Source of the DNA: Selenomonas bovis DSM 23594
GTDB taxonomy: Bacteria; Bacillota; Negativicutes; Selenomonadales; Selenomonadaceae
Assembly (NCBI RefSeq): GCF_000381005.1
Contig: NZ_KB908390.1
Span: 1 to 64,000, forward strand
Reading direction: 5' to 3'
Length of the DNA: 64,000 nucleotides
Each line of letters begins with the position of its first letter. The stretch's first letter is position 1. The notes under the pieces are model-generated. The model ran no database searches and was not told where the DNA came from. It saw only the letters and a program-made list of their open reading frames with translations. This document shows positions 16,517 to 25,754 of the stretch, piece by piece. A program made the position numbers and the translations under genes.

Positions 16517-17461
16517 TTGAAGCTTCCAGAGCTGAAGATTGGCACGAAGATTGCAAAAGTCCCCATCGTACAGGGAGGCATGGCCATCCGGCTTTCCACA
16601 GCGCGGCTGGCTGCAGCAGTTGCCAACGAAGGCGGGATCGGGCTCATCGCCGCATCCGGCATGTCCCATGAGGAACTTCGCTATGAAATCCGGCTCGCAA
16701 GGTCGCTGACCTCCGGGATCATCGGCATCAACATCATGGTTGCCGCCCGCGATTTTGCCGGGGTCGTCAAGACCGCCATCAAGGAAGGGATTGACCTCAT
16801 CGTCGCCGGTGCAGGATTTTCTCGTGATATGTTCGGCTACGGCAAGGAATCGGGTACGCCGATCGTCCCGATCGTCTCGTCCGTGAAATTAGCAAAGATA
16901 TCGGAGCGTCTTGGTGCGACGGCCATCGTCGTAGAGGGGAAGGAAGCCGGCGGGCATCTCGGTACGAGCACGTCTGTGCGCGAGCTCATCCCGGGCATCC
17001 GCGCTGCCGTGAAGATTCCGGTCATCGCGGCCGGCGGCGTCCTCTCCGGTCAGGACATCGTTGATTTCATAAAGATGGGCGCCAACGGCGTCCAGATGGG
17101 TTCCCGCTTCGCAGCGAGTGCCGAGTCGAATGCGGCTCCCGCACTCAAGGAGTATTATCTCAAGTCGAAGCCAGAGGATATTGTTGTCATTCACAGTCCG
17201 GTCGGTCTGCCCGGCCGCGCTGTCCGCACGCCGTTTTCGGCGCGCGTCATGGAGGGTCCGGTTCCTCCGAAAGTTTGCGACGCCTGCCTCAAGGCGTGCA
17301 AGCATAATTTCTGCATCATCCGCGCGCTCACGCGCGCGCAGCAGGGCGATGTGGAGACGGGGCTTGTGTTCACAGGAGAATACATGCCGCGCATCAAGAA
17401 GATCCTTTCCGTTCATGAGATCTTTTCCCAACTGAAACGGGAAGCAGCCGCCGCCCAGTGA
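16517..17461 (+). CDS. NAD(P)H-dependent flavin oxidoreductase, FabK/nitronate monooxygenase-like (second paralogue)
   Basis: This 314-aa TIM-barrel flavoprotein is related to FabK and nitronate monooxygenase. Motifs include VPIVQGGMAIRLSTARLAAAV, IVVEGKEAGGHLG and VIAAGGVLSGQDIVDFIKMGANGVQMGSRF. It ends with a Cys cluster (CDACLKACKHNFC) absent from the first FabK, which might bind metal or an iron-sulfur centre. The TTG start follows GGAGGAG. Its position between acpP and fabF suggests a role in fatty-acid synthesis, for example another enoyl reductase, but the substrate is not evident. Confidence 0.82.
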   Translation: MKLPELKIGTKIAKVPIVQGGMAIRLSTARLAAAVANEGGIGLIAASGMSHEELRYEIRLARSLTSGIIGINIMVAARDFAGVVKTAIKEGIDLIVAGAGFSRDMFGYGKESGTPIVPIVSSVKLAKISERLGATAIVVEGKEAGGHLGTSTSVRELIPGIRAAVKIPVIAAGGVLSGQDIVDFIKMGANGVQMGSRFAASAESNAAPALKEYYLKSKPEDIVVIHSPVGLPGRAVRTPFSARVMEGPVPPKVCDACLKACKHNFCIIRALTRAQQGDVETGLVFTGEYMPRIKKILSVHEIFSQLKREAAAAQ

Positions 17462-17545
17462 GGGAGCGCCGCGCAGGCGGCCAAGGAGGCGGCGCGCAGT
17501 ATCCGCTCGCGGGTGCTGCACATGTAGTATGAGAGGAGAATCGAT

Positions 17546-18790
17546 TTGAATAAACGCGTAGTCATTACAGGCATGGGTGCCATCACGCCGATCGGTACGG
17601 GCAAGGAAGCGTTCTGGAACGCCATGATGGAGGGAAAGAACGGCATCGGACGCATCACGCGCTTCGATCCTGAGGGATTCCACGCGCAGATCGCCGGTGA
17701 GGTCAAGGACTTTGACCCGACGGATTACCTCGACAAGAAGGAGTCGAAGCGCATGGACCGCTACACGCAGTTCGCTGTCGCGACGGCTGGCATGGCCATC
17801 AAGGACGCGGGTCTCGACCTCGAGAAAGAGAACCTCGAGCGCATCGGCACGTATGTCGGCACGGGTATCGGCGGCATCGAGACGATGCATTCTCAGTATG
17901 AGAAATATTTCGCGAAGGGGCCCTCTCGCATCAGCCCGTTCTTCGTGCCGATGATGATTGCGAATATGGCGGCAGGTCAGGTATCAATCGAGTACAAGCT
18001 GCATGGCCCGTCCTCCTGCGTGGTGACGGCGTGCGCGACGGGCACGAACTGCATCGGCGACGCGTTCCGTGTCATCCAGCACGGCGGCGCGGACGTCATG
18101 CTCGCGGGCGGTACGGAGGCTGCAATCAGCCAGGCGGCAGTCGCAGGCTTCGGCGCGATGAAAGCGCTCTGCATGGATCACAACGACGATCCGGAGCATG
18201 CCTCCCGCCCGTTCGACAAGGGACGCAGCGGCTTCGTCATGGGCGAGGGCTGCGGCATCGTCGTGCTCGAGAGCCTCGAGCACGCCAAGGCACGCGGCGC
18301 GCACATCTACGCTGAGGTTGCAGGCTACGGCGCAAACTCTGACGCCTACCATATCACGAGCCCGGCGCCGCACGGGGAGTTCCAGGCGAAGTGCATGCAG
18401 CTCGCGCTCGACGACGCCGGCATGCAGGCCAGTGAGGTCGACTACGTCAACGCGCACGGCACGTCGACGCACCTCAACGATCAGGGCGAGACCGAGGCCA
18501 TCAAGCAGGTCTGGGGCGCGGCGGCCAAGGACGTCTCCGTCTCCTCCATCAAGTCGATGACGGGCCATCTGCTCGGCGCGGCCGGCGGTGTCGAGTGCAT
18601 CGCGACGGCGCTCGCGGTCGAGAAGGACATGCTGCCGCCGACAATCAACTACGAGACGCCGGACGAGGGCCTCGACCTCGACTATGTGCCGAACAAGGCA
18701 AAGGCGAAGAAGGTCCGCGCGGCGATGTCGAACTCGTTCGGCTTCGGCGGTCACAACGCCTGCCTTCTGCTCAAGAAATACGCGGAGTGA
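17546..18790 (+). CDS. fabF: 3-oxoacyl-ACP synthase II FabF
   Basis: FabF elongates acyl-ACP with malonyl-ACP. The protein of 414 aa has the catalytic Cys in VVTACATGTNCIG, His in NAHGTSTHLND and His in KSMTGHLLGAAGG. It begins NKRVVITGMGAITPIG, the family N-terminus. The start is TTG at 17546 after GAGAGGAG. It ends the fab cluster; rnc follows five bases later. Confidence 0.95.
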   Translation: MNKRVVITGMGAITPIGTGKEAFWNAMMEGKNGIGRITRFDPEGFHAQIAGEVKDFDPTDYLDKKESKRMDRYTQFAVATAGMAIKDAGLDLEKENLERIGTYVGTGIGGIETMHSQYEKYFAKGPSRISPFFVPMMIANMAAGQVSIEYKLHGPSSCVVTACATGTNCIGDAFRVIQHGGADVMLAGGTEAAISQAAVAGFGAMKALCMDHNDDPEHASRPFDKGRSGFVMGEGCGIVVLESLEHAKARGAHIYAEVAGYGANSDAYHITSPAPHGEFQAKCMQLALDDAGMQASEVDYVNAHGTSTHLNDQGETEAIKQVWGAAAKDVSVSSIKSMTGHLLGAAGGVECIATALAVEKDMLPPTINYETPDEGLDLDYVPNKAKAKKVRAAMSNSFGFGGHNACLLLKKYAE

Positions 18791-18795
18791 ATCAA

Positions 18796-19506
18796 ATGAA
18801 CGGATGCAGTGCAGCAAGAAAAGGCGAGCTTCTCGCGCTCGCTCAGCGGCTCGGCGTGACATTCCATGACATCGGGCTCCTGCATACGGCGCTCGTTCAT
18901 ACCTCATATGCCAATGAAGCGCAGGGGCGCGTCGCACACAACGAGCGCCTCGAATTCTTGGGAGATGCTGTGCTGGAGCTTGCCTCCAGCACATATCTTT
19001 ATACGCACTTCCCGCGCCTTCCTGAGGGAGAGCTCACCAAGACGCGCGCGAGCATCGTCTGCTCGGCTGCGCTCGCGAAGATCGCGGCGCGGCTCGGGCT
19101 CGGCGAATACCTGCTTCTGGGGCATGGTGAGGAAATGAGCGGCGGACGCGCGCGCACGACGAACCTCGAGGACGCTTTCGAGGCTGTGCTCGGCGCCATC
19201 TATCTCGACCAGGGCTGGGAGACGGCGCGCGACTACGCGCTGCGCCAGCTCGCGCCGGAGTTCGACCAGGTGCGGCATGGCGAGAATCTGCAGGATTACA
19301 AGACGCTCCTCCAGGAGCTCGTGCAGAAGACGCCGGGCAGCACCATCGCCTACGAGCTCCTCGAGGCGACGGGGCCGGATCACGCGAAGCACTATCGCTA
19401 CGCCGTCGTCATCAACGGCAAGACCTGCGGCGAGGGCGAGGGCTCGAGCAAGAAGGAAGCGGAGCAGCAGGCAGCGCGAATGGCGCTTGCCAGGCAGAAA
19501 AAGTGA
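18796..19506 (+). CDS. rnc: ribonuclease III
   Basis: RNase III cuts double-stranded RNA in rRNA precursors and structured mRNAs. The 236-aa protein has the signature NERLEFLGDAVLELASS and the second acidic site NLEDAFEAVLGAIYLDQG. A C-terminal double-stranded RNA-binding domain starts at about residue 165 (DYKTLLQELVQ) and ends SSKKEAEQQAARMAL. The placement after acpP/fabF is common in Firmicutes. Confidence 0.95.
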   Translation: MNGCSAARKGELLALAQRLGVTFHDIGLLHTALVHTSYANEAQGRVAHNERLEFLGDAVLELASSTYLYTHFPRLPEGELTKTRASIVCSAALAKIAARLGLGEYLLLGHGEEMSGGRARTTNLEDAFEAVLGAIYLDQGWETARDYALRQLAPEFDQVRHGENLQDYKTLLQELVQKTPGSTIAYELLEATGPDHAKHYRYAVVINGKTCGEGEGSSKKEAEQQAARMALARQKK

Positions 19507-19520
19507 CAGGAGACGATACG

Positions 19521-20333
19521 ATGCGGAAACTCACGATGCTCGGCACGGGCAGTGCGATGGTCACCCATTGCTACAACACCTGTTTTTTCATCGAGAACGA
19601 GGACGGCAGCCTCTTGCTCACGGACGCGGGCGGCGGCAACACCATCCTGCGCCAGCTCGAGCTCACGGGCTTTGACTATGGTCGCTGTCACCACATGTTC
19701 GTCACGCACGGCCATACCGACCATGTGCTCGGCGTCATCTGGCTGATCCGCAAAATAGCGGATCTCATGAATAAGGGGAAATACGAAGGTACGTTCACGA
19801 TTTATTGTCATGATGTCGTCAGGGACATGTTGCTCACGATGACGCGCATGACGCTCAAGAAAAAAGACTTCGCGCGCATCGGCGACGGCATCGAGCTGCG
19901 CGAGGTCAAAGACGGCGAGGCCATCATGCTGCCGTTCGCGCGCCTCACGGCGTTCGACATCTGCTCGACGAAGGCAAAGCAGTTCGGCTACGCGCTCGAC
20001 TACGCGGACGGCATGCGGCTCACCTGCCTCGGTGACGAGCCCTTTAACGAGCACGACCGCGCCTATGCCGAGCACGCTGACTGGCTGCTCTCCGAGGCGT
20101 TCTGCAAATACGCTGACCGCGAGCGCTACAAGCCCTACGAGAAGCATCACAGCACCGTCAAAGAGGCGAGCGAGCTCGCGGCATCGCTCGGCGCGAAGCA
20201 TCTCGTGCTCTATCACACAGAGGACAAGACCATCGCGACGCGCAAGCGCGACTATACGGCCGAGGCGGCGCAGTACTACGACGGCGTCGTCTGCGTGCCG
20301 GACGATCTCGAGACCATCGTGCTGGAGAAGTAA
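19521..20333 (+). CDS. MBL-fold metallohydrolase, RNase Z-like
   Basis: This 270-aa metallo-beta-lactamase-fold protein has the metal motif THGHTDH and a conserved early LGTGSAMVTHCYNTCFF. A downstream Asp occurs in CLGDEPFNEHD and a final metal-binding His in LVLYHTEDKT. The pattern is closest to RNase Z/arylsulfatase-type hydrolases rather than true beta-lactamases; the substrate is unknown. AGGAGA precedes ATG 19521. It is transcribed after rnc and ends at a long hairpin shared with the convergent MarR gene. Confidence 0.85.
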   Translation: MRKLTMLGTGSAMVTHCYNTCFFIENEDGSLLLTDAGGGNTILRQLELTGFDYGRCHHMFVTHGHTDHVLGVIWLIRKIADLMNKGKYEGTFTIYCHDVVRDMLLTMTRMTLKKKDFARIGDGIELREVKDGEAIMLPFARLTAFDICSTKAKQFGYALDYADGMRLTCLGDEPFNEHDRAYAEHADWLLSEAFCKYADRERYKPYEKHHSTVKEASELAASLGAKHLVLYHTEDKTIATRKRDYTAEAAQYYDGVVCVPDDLETIVLEK

Positions 20334-20387
20334 ACATGGCGTGTGCATAGAATCGTGCAGGGCATGTTCATGTGCGGCGCTTGATAT

Positions 20388-20426
20388 GAAAATACCGGAT
20401 GTCATCTCATGACATCCGGTATTTTC
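20388..20426. terminator. bidirectional terminator between convergent genes
   Basis: An 18-bp perfect stem with a three-base loop (GAAAATACCGGATGTCAT against its complement) has A-rich and T-rich flanks, so it can terminate both the metallohydrolase and the MarR transcripts. Confidence 0.9.
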
Positions 20427-20449
20427 GTGCGCCCACAGTGTTAGGAGGC

Positions 20450-20890
20450 TCAGTCCGCTGTCGCCATCTTCTCGATGGAGCGGTTGAGGAGGTCGATGGC
20501 GTTTGCGAGCGCGTCCTGCTCCTCGGGACGGAGGTTCTTGAGGCTGCGGATGAATTTCTGGCGCACGATCTCGTTCTGATCCTCGATGAGGCGTTCGCCT
20601 GCGCTCGTGAGGGAGATGAGCACGCGTCGGCGGTCGCGTCGGTCGGTCTCGCGCTGGATGAGGCCGGAGGCCGTGAGCTTCTCGCAGATGCTCGTCATCT
20701 GCTGCTTGGAAATGTTGAGGAGCGCGCCGACGGCCGTGAGAGACTCCGCTCCGTCGACGCGCAGCGTCATGAGGACGGCGAATTGGTTGAAGGGGACGGG
20801 GACGGCGAGATGGCGGTAAAAGTTGCGGTGGATGAGCACGAGCGTCTCGATGAAGTGCATCGAGATGGACTCAGCGGCGGTTTCTGACAT
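20450..20890 (-). CDS. MarR-family transcriptional regulator
   Basis: The 146-aa protein has the MarR winged helix: LTAVGALLNISKQQMTSICEKLTASGLIQRETDRRDRRRVLISLT, with the DRR/R wing typical of the family. MarR proteins are usually repressors released by small ligands. It is divergent from the RND pump operon. The 298-bp gap between them contains a palindrome that recurs before the mla operon, so both are candidate targets. AAAGGAG lies upstream of ATG 20890. Confidence 0.9.
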   Translation of the reverse strand: MSETAAESISMHFIETLVLIHRNFYRHLAVPVPFNQFAVLMTLRVDGAESLTAVGALLNISKQQMTSICEKLTASGLIQRETDRRDRRRVLISLTSAGERLIEDQNEIVRQKFIRSLKNLRPEEQDALANAIDLLNRSIEKMATAD

Positions 20891-21070
20891 GCGGTCGTCT
20901 CCTTTTGACGGATTTCGTGGGCACAGCGGAACGGAGAGCGTCGAGGTGCGGCGGGCTGTGCGGTGGCGTTTGTTTTTATGACAGAGCGCGGGCGCGATAT
21001 CGTATCGAGGGAATGAGCTTTTCATACAATTAAATTTGCAGAAAGCGGGGCGGGATACGCTCGCGCCGCC

Positions 21071-21128
21071 TTGACTTTTCGCTAGATATACTATACTATA
21101 TTGACAATAAATAGTAAACAAATATTTA
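21071..21128 (+). promoter_or_regulatory. promoter region of the RND pump operon
   Basis: TTGACT at 21071-21076 faces overlapping TATACT boxes at 21087-21097. A second possible pair is TTGACA at 21101-21106 with TATTTA at 21123-21128, spacing 16. The operator palindrome overlaps the second pair. The remainder of the 20891-21188 gap shows nothing further that I can identify. Confidence 0.55.
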
Positions 21129-21131
21129 CTA
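21112..21131. promoter_or_regulatory. palindromic operator, probably for the adjacent MarR protein
   Basis: TAGTAAA and TTTACTA flank the six bases CAAATA, a perfect 7-bp inverted repeat whose symmetry continues two bases further out. Almost the same sequence occurs at 28106-28131 before mlaE. Confidence 0.7.
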
Positions 21132-21188
21132 ATTTTAAGAAGGAATGAGATGTCTCTTCCAGGGAAGTAAAAGAGGGAGGTTATTTTT

Positions 21189-22406
21189 TTGCATTTCGCG
21201 AAAAGAAAGAAACCGATTGCGCTCATGCTCGCGCTGGCGCTTGCGGCTTCCGCACTGCTCGCCGGCTGCGGCGGGCAGAAGCAGCAGGCGGCCGGCGGCG
21301 CTGCGCAGGTCAAGGCCATGAAGGTCCTGCAGCAGGACACGCCGGTCGTGAGCGAGTATGCGGGTCAGATCGCCGGCAAGGACGAGGTCAAGGTGCAGTC
21401 CAAGGTCTCGGGCCGCGTCGTGGAGAAGTATTTCCACGGCGGTGATTTCGTGCAGGCGGGGCAGCCGCTCTACCGCATCGACAGCCGCCAGTATGAGTCA
21501 GCGGTGTTGCAGGCACAGGCGACGCTCGCGCAGTCGCAGGCGACGCTCGCGAACGCGCAGACGGATCTCGGCCGCGACCAGGAGCTCCTGGCATCCGACG
21601 CGATCTCCGAGCAGCAGGTCACGACGCAGCAGGCGAATGTCAACGCGTACAGCGCGGCGGCGGCGGCCAACCAGGCGCTGCTGCAGAAGGCGCAGCAGGA
21701 TCTCTCCGATACGGTCGTCTACGCGCCGATGTCCGGTCAGGTCTCCGTCGATGACGTCGCCATCGGCACGTTCGCGACGGCGGGCAATACGAACCTCGTG
21801 ACGATCGGCACGACGGATCCCGTGTTCGTGACGTTCAGCATCTCCGAGACAGAGTATCTGAAGTTCCGCAACATCCAGCAGATGCAGAGCGGCAGCGGCA
21901 ATGGCATCACGGTCGCGATCAAGCTCTCCGACGGCACGACGTATCCGCTCGACGGGCGCATCGTGCAGGCGGACCGCGCGCTCACGCAGAATTCCGGCAC
22001 GCTGACGGTGAAGGCGCTCTTCGGCAATCCCGACGGGCTGCTGCTCCCCGGCATGTTCGCGCGCGTGAAGCTCACAGGCGAGACGGTGCCGAACGCGATT
22101 CTCGTGCCGCAGCGCGCGGTGCAGCAGCTCCTCGACAAGACGTTCGTCATGGTCGTCGGCGCTGACGGCAAGTCCGAGGCGCGCAAGATCGAGCTCGGTC
22201 AGCAGGTCGGCAGCTACTACATCGTCAAGAGCGGCCTCTCCGCAGAGGATACCGTCATCGTCGAGGGACTCTCGAGCCTAACGGAGGGCAAGGATCTCGC
22301 GGTGACGATGGTGACGCCTGAGGATATGGGCTTCTCGCTCGACGAGGATACGACGCCGTATGACACGATGACTTCTTCAGACGCCAGCAGCGGCAGCGAA
22401 AGCTAA
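21189..22406 (+). CDS. RND efflux pump periplasmic adaptor (AcrA/MexA-type lipoprotein)
   Basis: This membrane-fusion protein links the inner-membrane RND pump to an outer-membrane channel. It starts at TTG 21189 after GGGAGG and has a lipoprotein signal with lipobox LLAGC. A barrel-sandwich (lipoyl) domain (VVSEYAGQIAGKDEVKVQSKVSGRV) is split by an alpha-helical hairpin rich in Gln and Ala (about residues 95-165). It continues with DTVVYAPMSGQVSVDDVAIG and a C-terminal membrane-proximal domain. Length 405 aa. It is followed 13 bp later by the pump; no TolC gene is in this operon. Confidence 0.93.
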   Translation: MHFAKRKKPIALMLALALAASALLAGCGGQKQQAAGGAAQVKAMKVLQQDTPVVSEYAGQIAGKDEVKVQSKVSGRVVEKYFHGGDFVQAGQPLYRIDSRQYESAVLQAQATLAQSQATLANAQTDLGRDQELLASDAISEQQVTTQQANVNAYSAAAAANQALLQKAQQDLSDTVVYAPMSGQVSVDDVAIGTFATAGNTNLVTIGTTDPVFVTFSISETEYLKFRNIQQMQSGSGNGITVAIKLSDGTTYPLDGRIVQADRALTQNSGTLTVKALFGNPDGLLLPGMFARVKLTGETVPNAILVPQRAVQQLLDKTFVMVVGADGKSEARKIELGQQVGSYYIVKSGLSAEDTVIVEGLSSLTEGKDLAVTMVTPEDMGFSLDEDTTPYDTMTSSDASSGSES

Positions 22407-22419
22407 AGGAGGCGGCGAT

Positions 22420-25400
22420 TTGTCTAAATTCTTTATTCATCGCCCGATTTTCGCCATCGTTGTCTCGCTCATCATCGTCATCGCCGGCGCGATTGCGGCG
22501 ACGCAGCTGCCGATCGCGCAGTATCCGCAGATCTCGCCGCCGACGGTGCAGGTGTCTGCGAGCTATACGGGCGCGAGCGCCGCGGTCGTCAACCAGACGG
22601 TCGCGCAGATCGTCGAGGAACAGGTCAACGGCACGCAGGGCATGGACTACATGTCCTCGAGCTCTGACGATACGGGGAGTTACAGCCTGTCGGTCACGTT
22701 CGACGTCGGCACGGACGGCGATATGGACTCGGTCAAGGTGCAGAACAACGTCGCCTCGGCGACGAGCCAGCTCCCCTCTGAGGTTCAGCAGGTCGGCGTG
22801 ACGACGAGAAAATCGACGGATGATATGGCGTACATGATGGCGTTCTATTCGCCGGATGGTACGTATGACCGCGCGTTCATGAAGAACTACGCGACGATCT
22901 ATCTCCTGGACAAGCTCAAGCGCATCAACGGCGTCGGCGATGTCCAGGTGTTCGGCTCGGACTACGCGATGCGCGTCTGGCTCAACCCGGACAAGCTCGC
23001 GGAGCTCGGCCTCACGGTCGCCGATGTCTCGGCGGCCATCAAGGAGCAGAACGTCCAGGCGCCTGCCGGTACGGTCGGCGCGATGCCGGTCAACAACGGG
23101 CAGGAAAAGCAGATGTCCGGCAAGATCGAGGGACGTCTGACGACGCCGGAGGAGTTCGGCAACGTCATCATCAAGTCGGCTGGCGACGGCAAGTTCGTCC
23201 GCCTCAAGGATGTCGCAAAAATCGAGGCGGGCGCGCAGTCGGAGAGCATTATCTCGAAATTCAACGGCTATCCGTCCGTCGGTTTCGGCATTAACCTCAC
23301 GAGTGACGCGAACGCCATGCAGACCATCAGCGAGGTGCGCAAAGTCTTTGACGAGGCGAAGGAGACGCTGCCGCCAGGTATGGAGATGTCGACGATCTTC
23401 GACTCGACGGACTATATCAGCACATCCATCGAGGAGGTCTTGATGACCTTTGTGGAGGCGCTGCTGCTCGTCGTCTTCGTCATCTTCGTTTTCCTGCAGA
23501 ACTGGCGCGCAACGGTCATTCCGCTGCTCGCCGTGCCAGTCTCGCTCGTCGGTACGCTCGGCGCGTTCATTGTGCTCGATTTCACCATCAACACGCTGAC
23601 GCTCTTCGCGATGGTGCTCGCCATCGGCCTCGTCGTCGATGACGCGATCGTCGTCATCGAGAACGTCGAGAAGCACATGGAGGAGGGCCTGACGCCGGTC
23701 GATGCGACGGAGCGCGCGATGGACGAGGTCCAGGGGCCTGTCGTCGCCATCGCCGTCGTGCTCTCCGCCGTCTTTGTGCCGGTCGCGTTCCTCGGCGGCA
23801 TGACGGGCGTCCTCTACAAGCAGTTCGCGCTCACGATCGCCGTGTCGGTCTGCCTTTCGGCCTTCGTGGCGCTGACGCTGACGCCGGCGCTCTGCGCGAT
23901 GATGCTCAAAAAGCATACAGAAGAGGACGAAGGGGGCGTGCTCGGCCGCTTCTTCGCGGGCTTCAACCGCTGGTTCGAGCGTACAAAGCTCGGCTATGTC
24001 GGCATCGTGGCGAAGTTCATCCGCCATACGCGCCTCGCGTTCATCTTCCTGCTCATCGTGACGGGCGTCGCGGGGCTCATCTACAAGAACCTGCCGTCGA
24101 CGTTCGTGCCGAACGAGGATCAGGGCTACATGTTCGCGGCGGTCGAGATGCCGGACGGCACTTCGGCCAACCGCACGCAGGAGGTCGTTGACAAGCTTAA
24201 CGTGGCCATGATGGAAAATATCAAGGGCCTCGACGGTACGATGGCCATCACGGGCTTCTCGCCGCTCTCCGACGGCGCGTCCTCGAGCGCCGGCATGATC
24301 GTCGTCGGCATGAAGGACTGGTCGCAGCGCGAGGACGCGGCGGCCTCGGTCGACGCGGCGGTGCGCACGACGTTCGGCATCGGCGCGAAGGTCGCGCCGG
24401 AGGCCACGGTCATCGCAATGAATCCGCCGGCGCTCCCCGGCCTCGGCATGACGGGCGGCTGGACGCTCCAGCTGCAGGATATGACGGGGCACACGGAGAC
24501 GGAGCTCAACGACATCACGAAGAAGATCGTTGCGGCAGCCAACCAGCGTCCGGAGCTCGCTGGCGTGCGCTCGACGTATTCTGCCGGCTCGCCGGTCGTC
24601 CAGTATGAGGTCGACCGCGAGAAGGTCAAGAACCTCGGCATCCAGCTCTCCGATGTCTTCACGGCCATGCAGGTCAACTACGGCGGCTACCAGGTCAACG
24701 ACTTCAACCGCTTCGGCCGCAGCTACAAGGTCATGCTGCAGGCGGACAACGACTACCGCAGCTCGACGGATCAGATGAAGTTCATCTTCGTCAAGTCCGC
24801 CTCTGGCACGATGGTGCCGCTCGATACGCTCTTGAAGCCGAAGTTCACCTCCGGCCCGTCGACAATCTCCCGTTTCAACGGCACGCGCTCCATCCAGATC
24901 ACGGGCCAGGCGGGCAACGGCTATTCCTCCGGACAGGCGATGAACGCCATCAAGGAGGTCGTGCAGCAGAACGCGGGCACGGGCTTCAGCATCGAGTGGT
25001 CCGGTCAGAGCCGCGAGGAGGCGAAGGCATCGAGCTCGACGATCAAGGTGCTCGTGCTTTCACTCGTCTTTGTCTTCCTCTGCCTCGCAGCGCTCTATGA
25101 GAGCTGGAGCGTACCGTTCGCCGTCCTGCTCACGGTGCCGACGGGCATCTTCGGCGCGCTCGTCTCGGAGTATGGGCTTTCCATCCTCGAGGCGATGTTC
25201 GGCCACATGAACGCTGGCCTGCAGGACAGCGTCTACATGCAGATCGGCATCATCGCGATCATCGGCCTCGCGGCGAAGAACGCGATCCTCATCGTCGAGT
25301 TCGCCAAGGTCCGCGTGGATCGCGGCATGGAGCCGGTGAAAGCCGCGCTCGAGGCCGCGGGCCTGCGCCTGCGCCCGATCCTCATGACGAGCTTCGCGTT

Positions 25401-25611
25401 CATCATCGGCTGCGTCCCGCTCGCAATCGCGACGGGCGCCGGTGCTGCGGCGCGCAACGGCATGGGCGTCGCCGTCGTCGGCGGCATGTTCTTCGCGACG
25501 GCGATGGGCATCTTCCTCATCCCCGTATTCTTCGTGGCGACGGAATGGCTCGCCGCGAAGCTCGGCATCGTGCCGAAGGCGCGGAAAAAGACGTCCATTG
25601 ATTACATGTGA
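22420..25611 (+). CDS. RND efflux transporter, HAE1 (AcrB/MexB) family
   Basis: This inner-membrane proton-driven drug exporter has 1063 aa, normal for the HAE1 family. It starts SKFFIHRPIFAIVVSLIIVIAG with the periplasmic QYPQISPPTVQVSASYTGA region. The proton-relay Asp pair is in TM4 (IGLVVDDAIVVIENVEKHM). It has the second large periplasmic loop and closes with IIGLAAKNAILIVEFAKVRVDRG and LRPILMTSFAFIIGC. The start is TTG at 22420 after AAGGAGG. It works with the preceding adaptor and an outer-membrane factor; the nearest tolC is at 31 kb. Confidence 0.95.
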   Translation: MSKFFIHRPIFAIVVSLIIVIAGAIAATQLPIAQYPQISPPTVQVSASYTGASAAVVNQTVAQIVEEQVNGTQGMDYMSSSSDDTGSYSLSVTFDVGTDGDMDSVKVQNNVASATSQLPSEVQQVGVTTRKSTDDMAYMMAFYSPDGTYDRAFMKNYATIYLLDKLKRINGVGDVQVFGSDYAMRVWLNPDKLAELGLTVADVSAAIKEQNVQAPAGTVGAMPVNNGQEKQMSGKIEGRLTTPEEFGNVIIKSAGDGKFVRLKDVAKIEAGAQSESIISKFNGYPSVGFGINLTSDANAMQTISEVRKVFDEAKETLPPGMEMSTIFDSTDYISTSIEEVLMTFVEALLLVVFVIFVFLQNWRATVIPLLAVPVSLVGTLGAFIVLDFTINTLTLFAMVLAIGLVVDDAIVVIENVEKHMEEGLTPVDATERAMDEVQGPVVAIAVVLSAVFVPVAFLGGMTGVLYKQFALTIAVSVCLSAFVALTLTPALCAMMLKKHTEEDEGGVLGRFFAGFNRWFERTKLGYVGIVAKFIRHTRLAFIFLLIVTGVAGLIYKNLPSTFVPNEDQGYMFAAVEMPDGTSANRTQEVVDKLNVAMMENIKGLDGTMAITGFSPLSDGASSSAGMIVVGMKDWSQREDAAASVDAAVRTTFGIGAKVAPEATVIAMNPPALPGLGMTGGWTLQLQDMTGHTETELNDITKKIVAAANQRPELAGVRSTYSAGSPVVQYEVDREKVKNLGIQLSDVFTAMQVNYGGYQVNDFNRFGRSYKVMLQADNDYRSSTDQMKFIFVKSASGTMVPLDTLLKPKFTSGPSTISRFNGTRSIQITGQAGNGYSSGQAMNAIKEVVQQNAGTGFSIEWSGQSREEAKASSSTIKVLVLSLVFVFLCLAALYESWSVPFAVLLTVPTGIFGALVSEYGLSILEAMFGHMNAGLQDSVYMQIGIIAIIGLAAKNAILIVEFAKVRVDRGMEPVKAALEAAGLRLRPILMTSFAFIIGCVPLAIATGAGAAARNGMGVAVVGGMFFATAMGIFLIPVFFVATEWLAAKLGIVPKARKKTSIDYM

Positions 25612-25628
25612 TGCGATAATGGTTTCCA

Positions 25629-25661
25629 CCGTGTCGGGCTGCGTGCCCGGCACGGTTTTTC
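25629..25661 (+). terminator. intrinsic terminator after the RND operon
   Basis: CCGTGTCGGGC pairs with GCCCGGCACGG (11 bp, one G-T pair) over a five-base loop, followed by TTTTTC. Confidence 0.9.
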
Positions 25662-25683
25662 TTTTGGGAAGCGCTAGGGGGGA

Positions 25684-25715
25684 TTAAGTTCCACCTCGTT
25701 CCTGACGATGTATAG
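25684..25715 (+). promoter_or_regulatory. sigma-28-like flagellar promoter
   Basis: TTAAGTTCC, 13 bases, then CGATGTATAG. The same pair of blocks precedes the second flagellin at 62.1 kb with a 12-base gap, and AAGTT plus CGAT agree with the FliA consensus (TAAAGTTT, N11, GCCGATAA). Confidence 0.65.
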
Positions 25716-25754
25716 AAAAGAAGGGAATTTCGTCCATAGAGCAAGGAGGCTGTT

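Noticed and set aside
22255-24492. 745-residue frame on the minus strand
   Set aside because: Antisense to the RND transporter; composition dominated by Arg, Asp and His from codon bias, and no start context.
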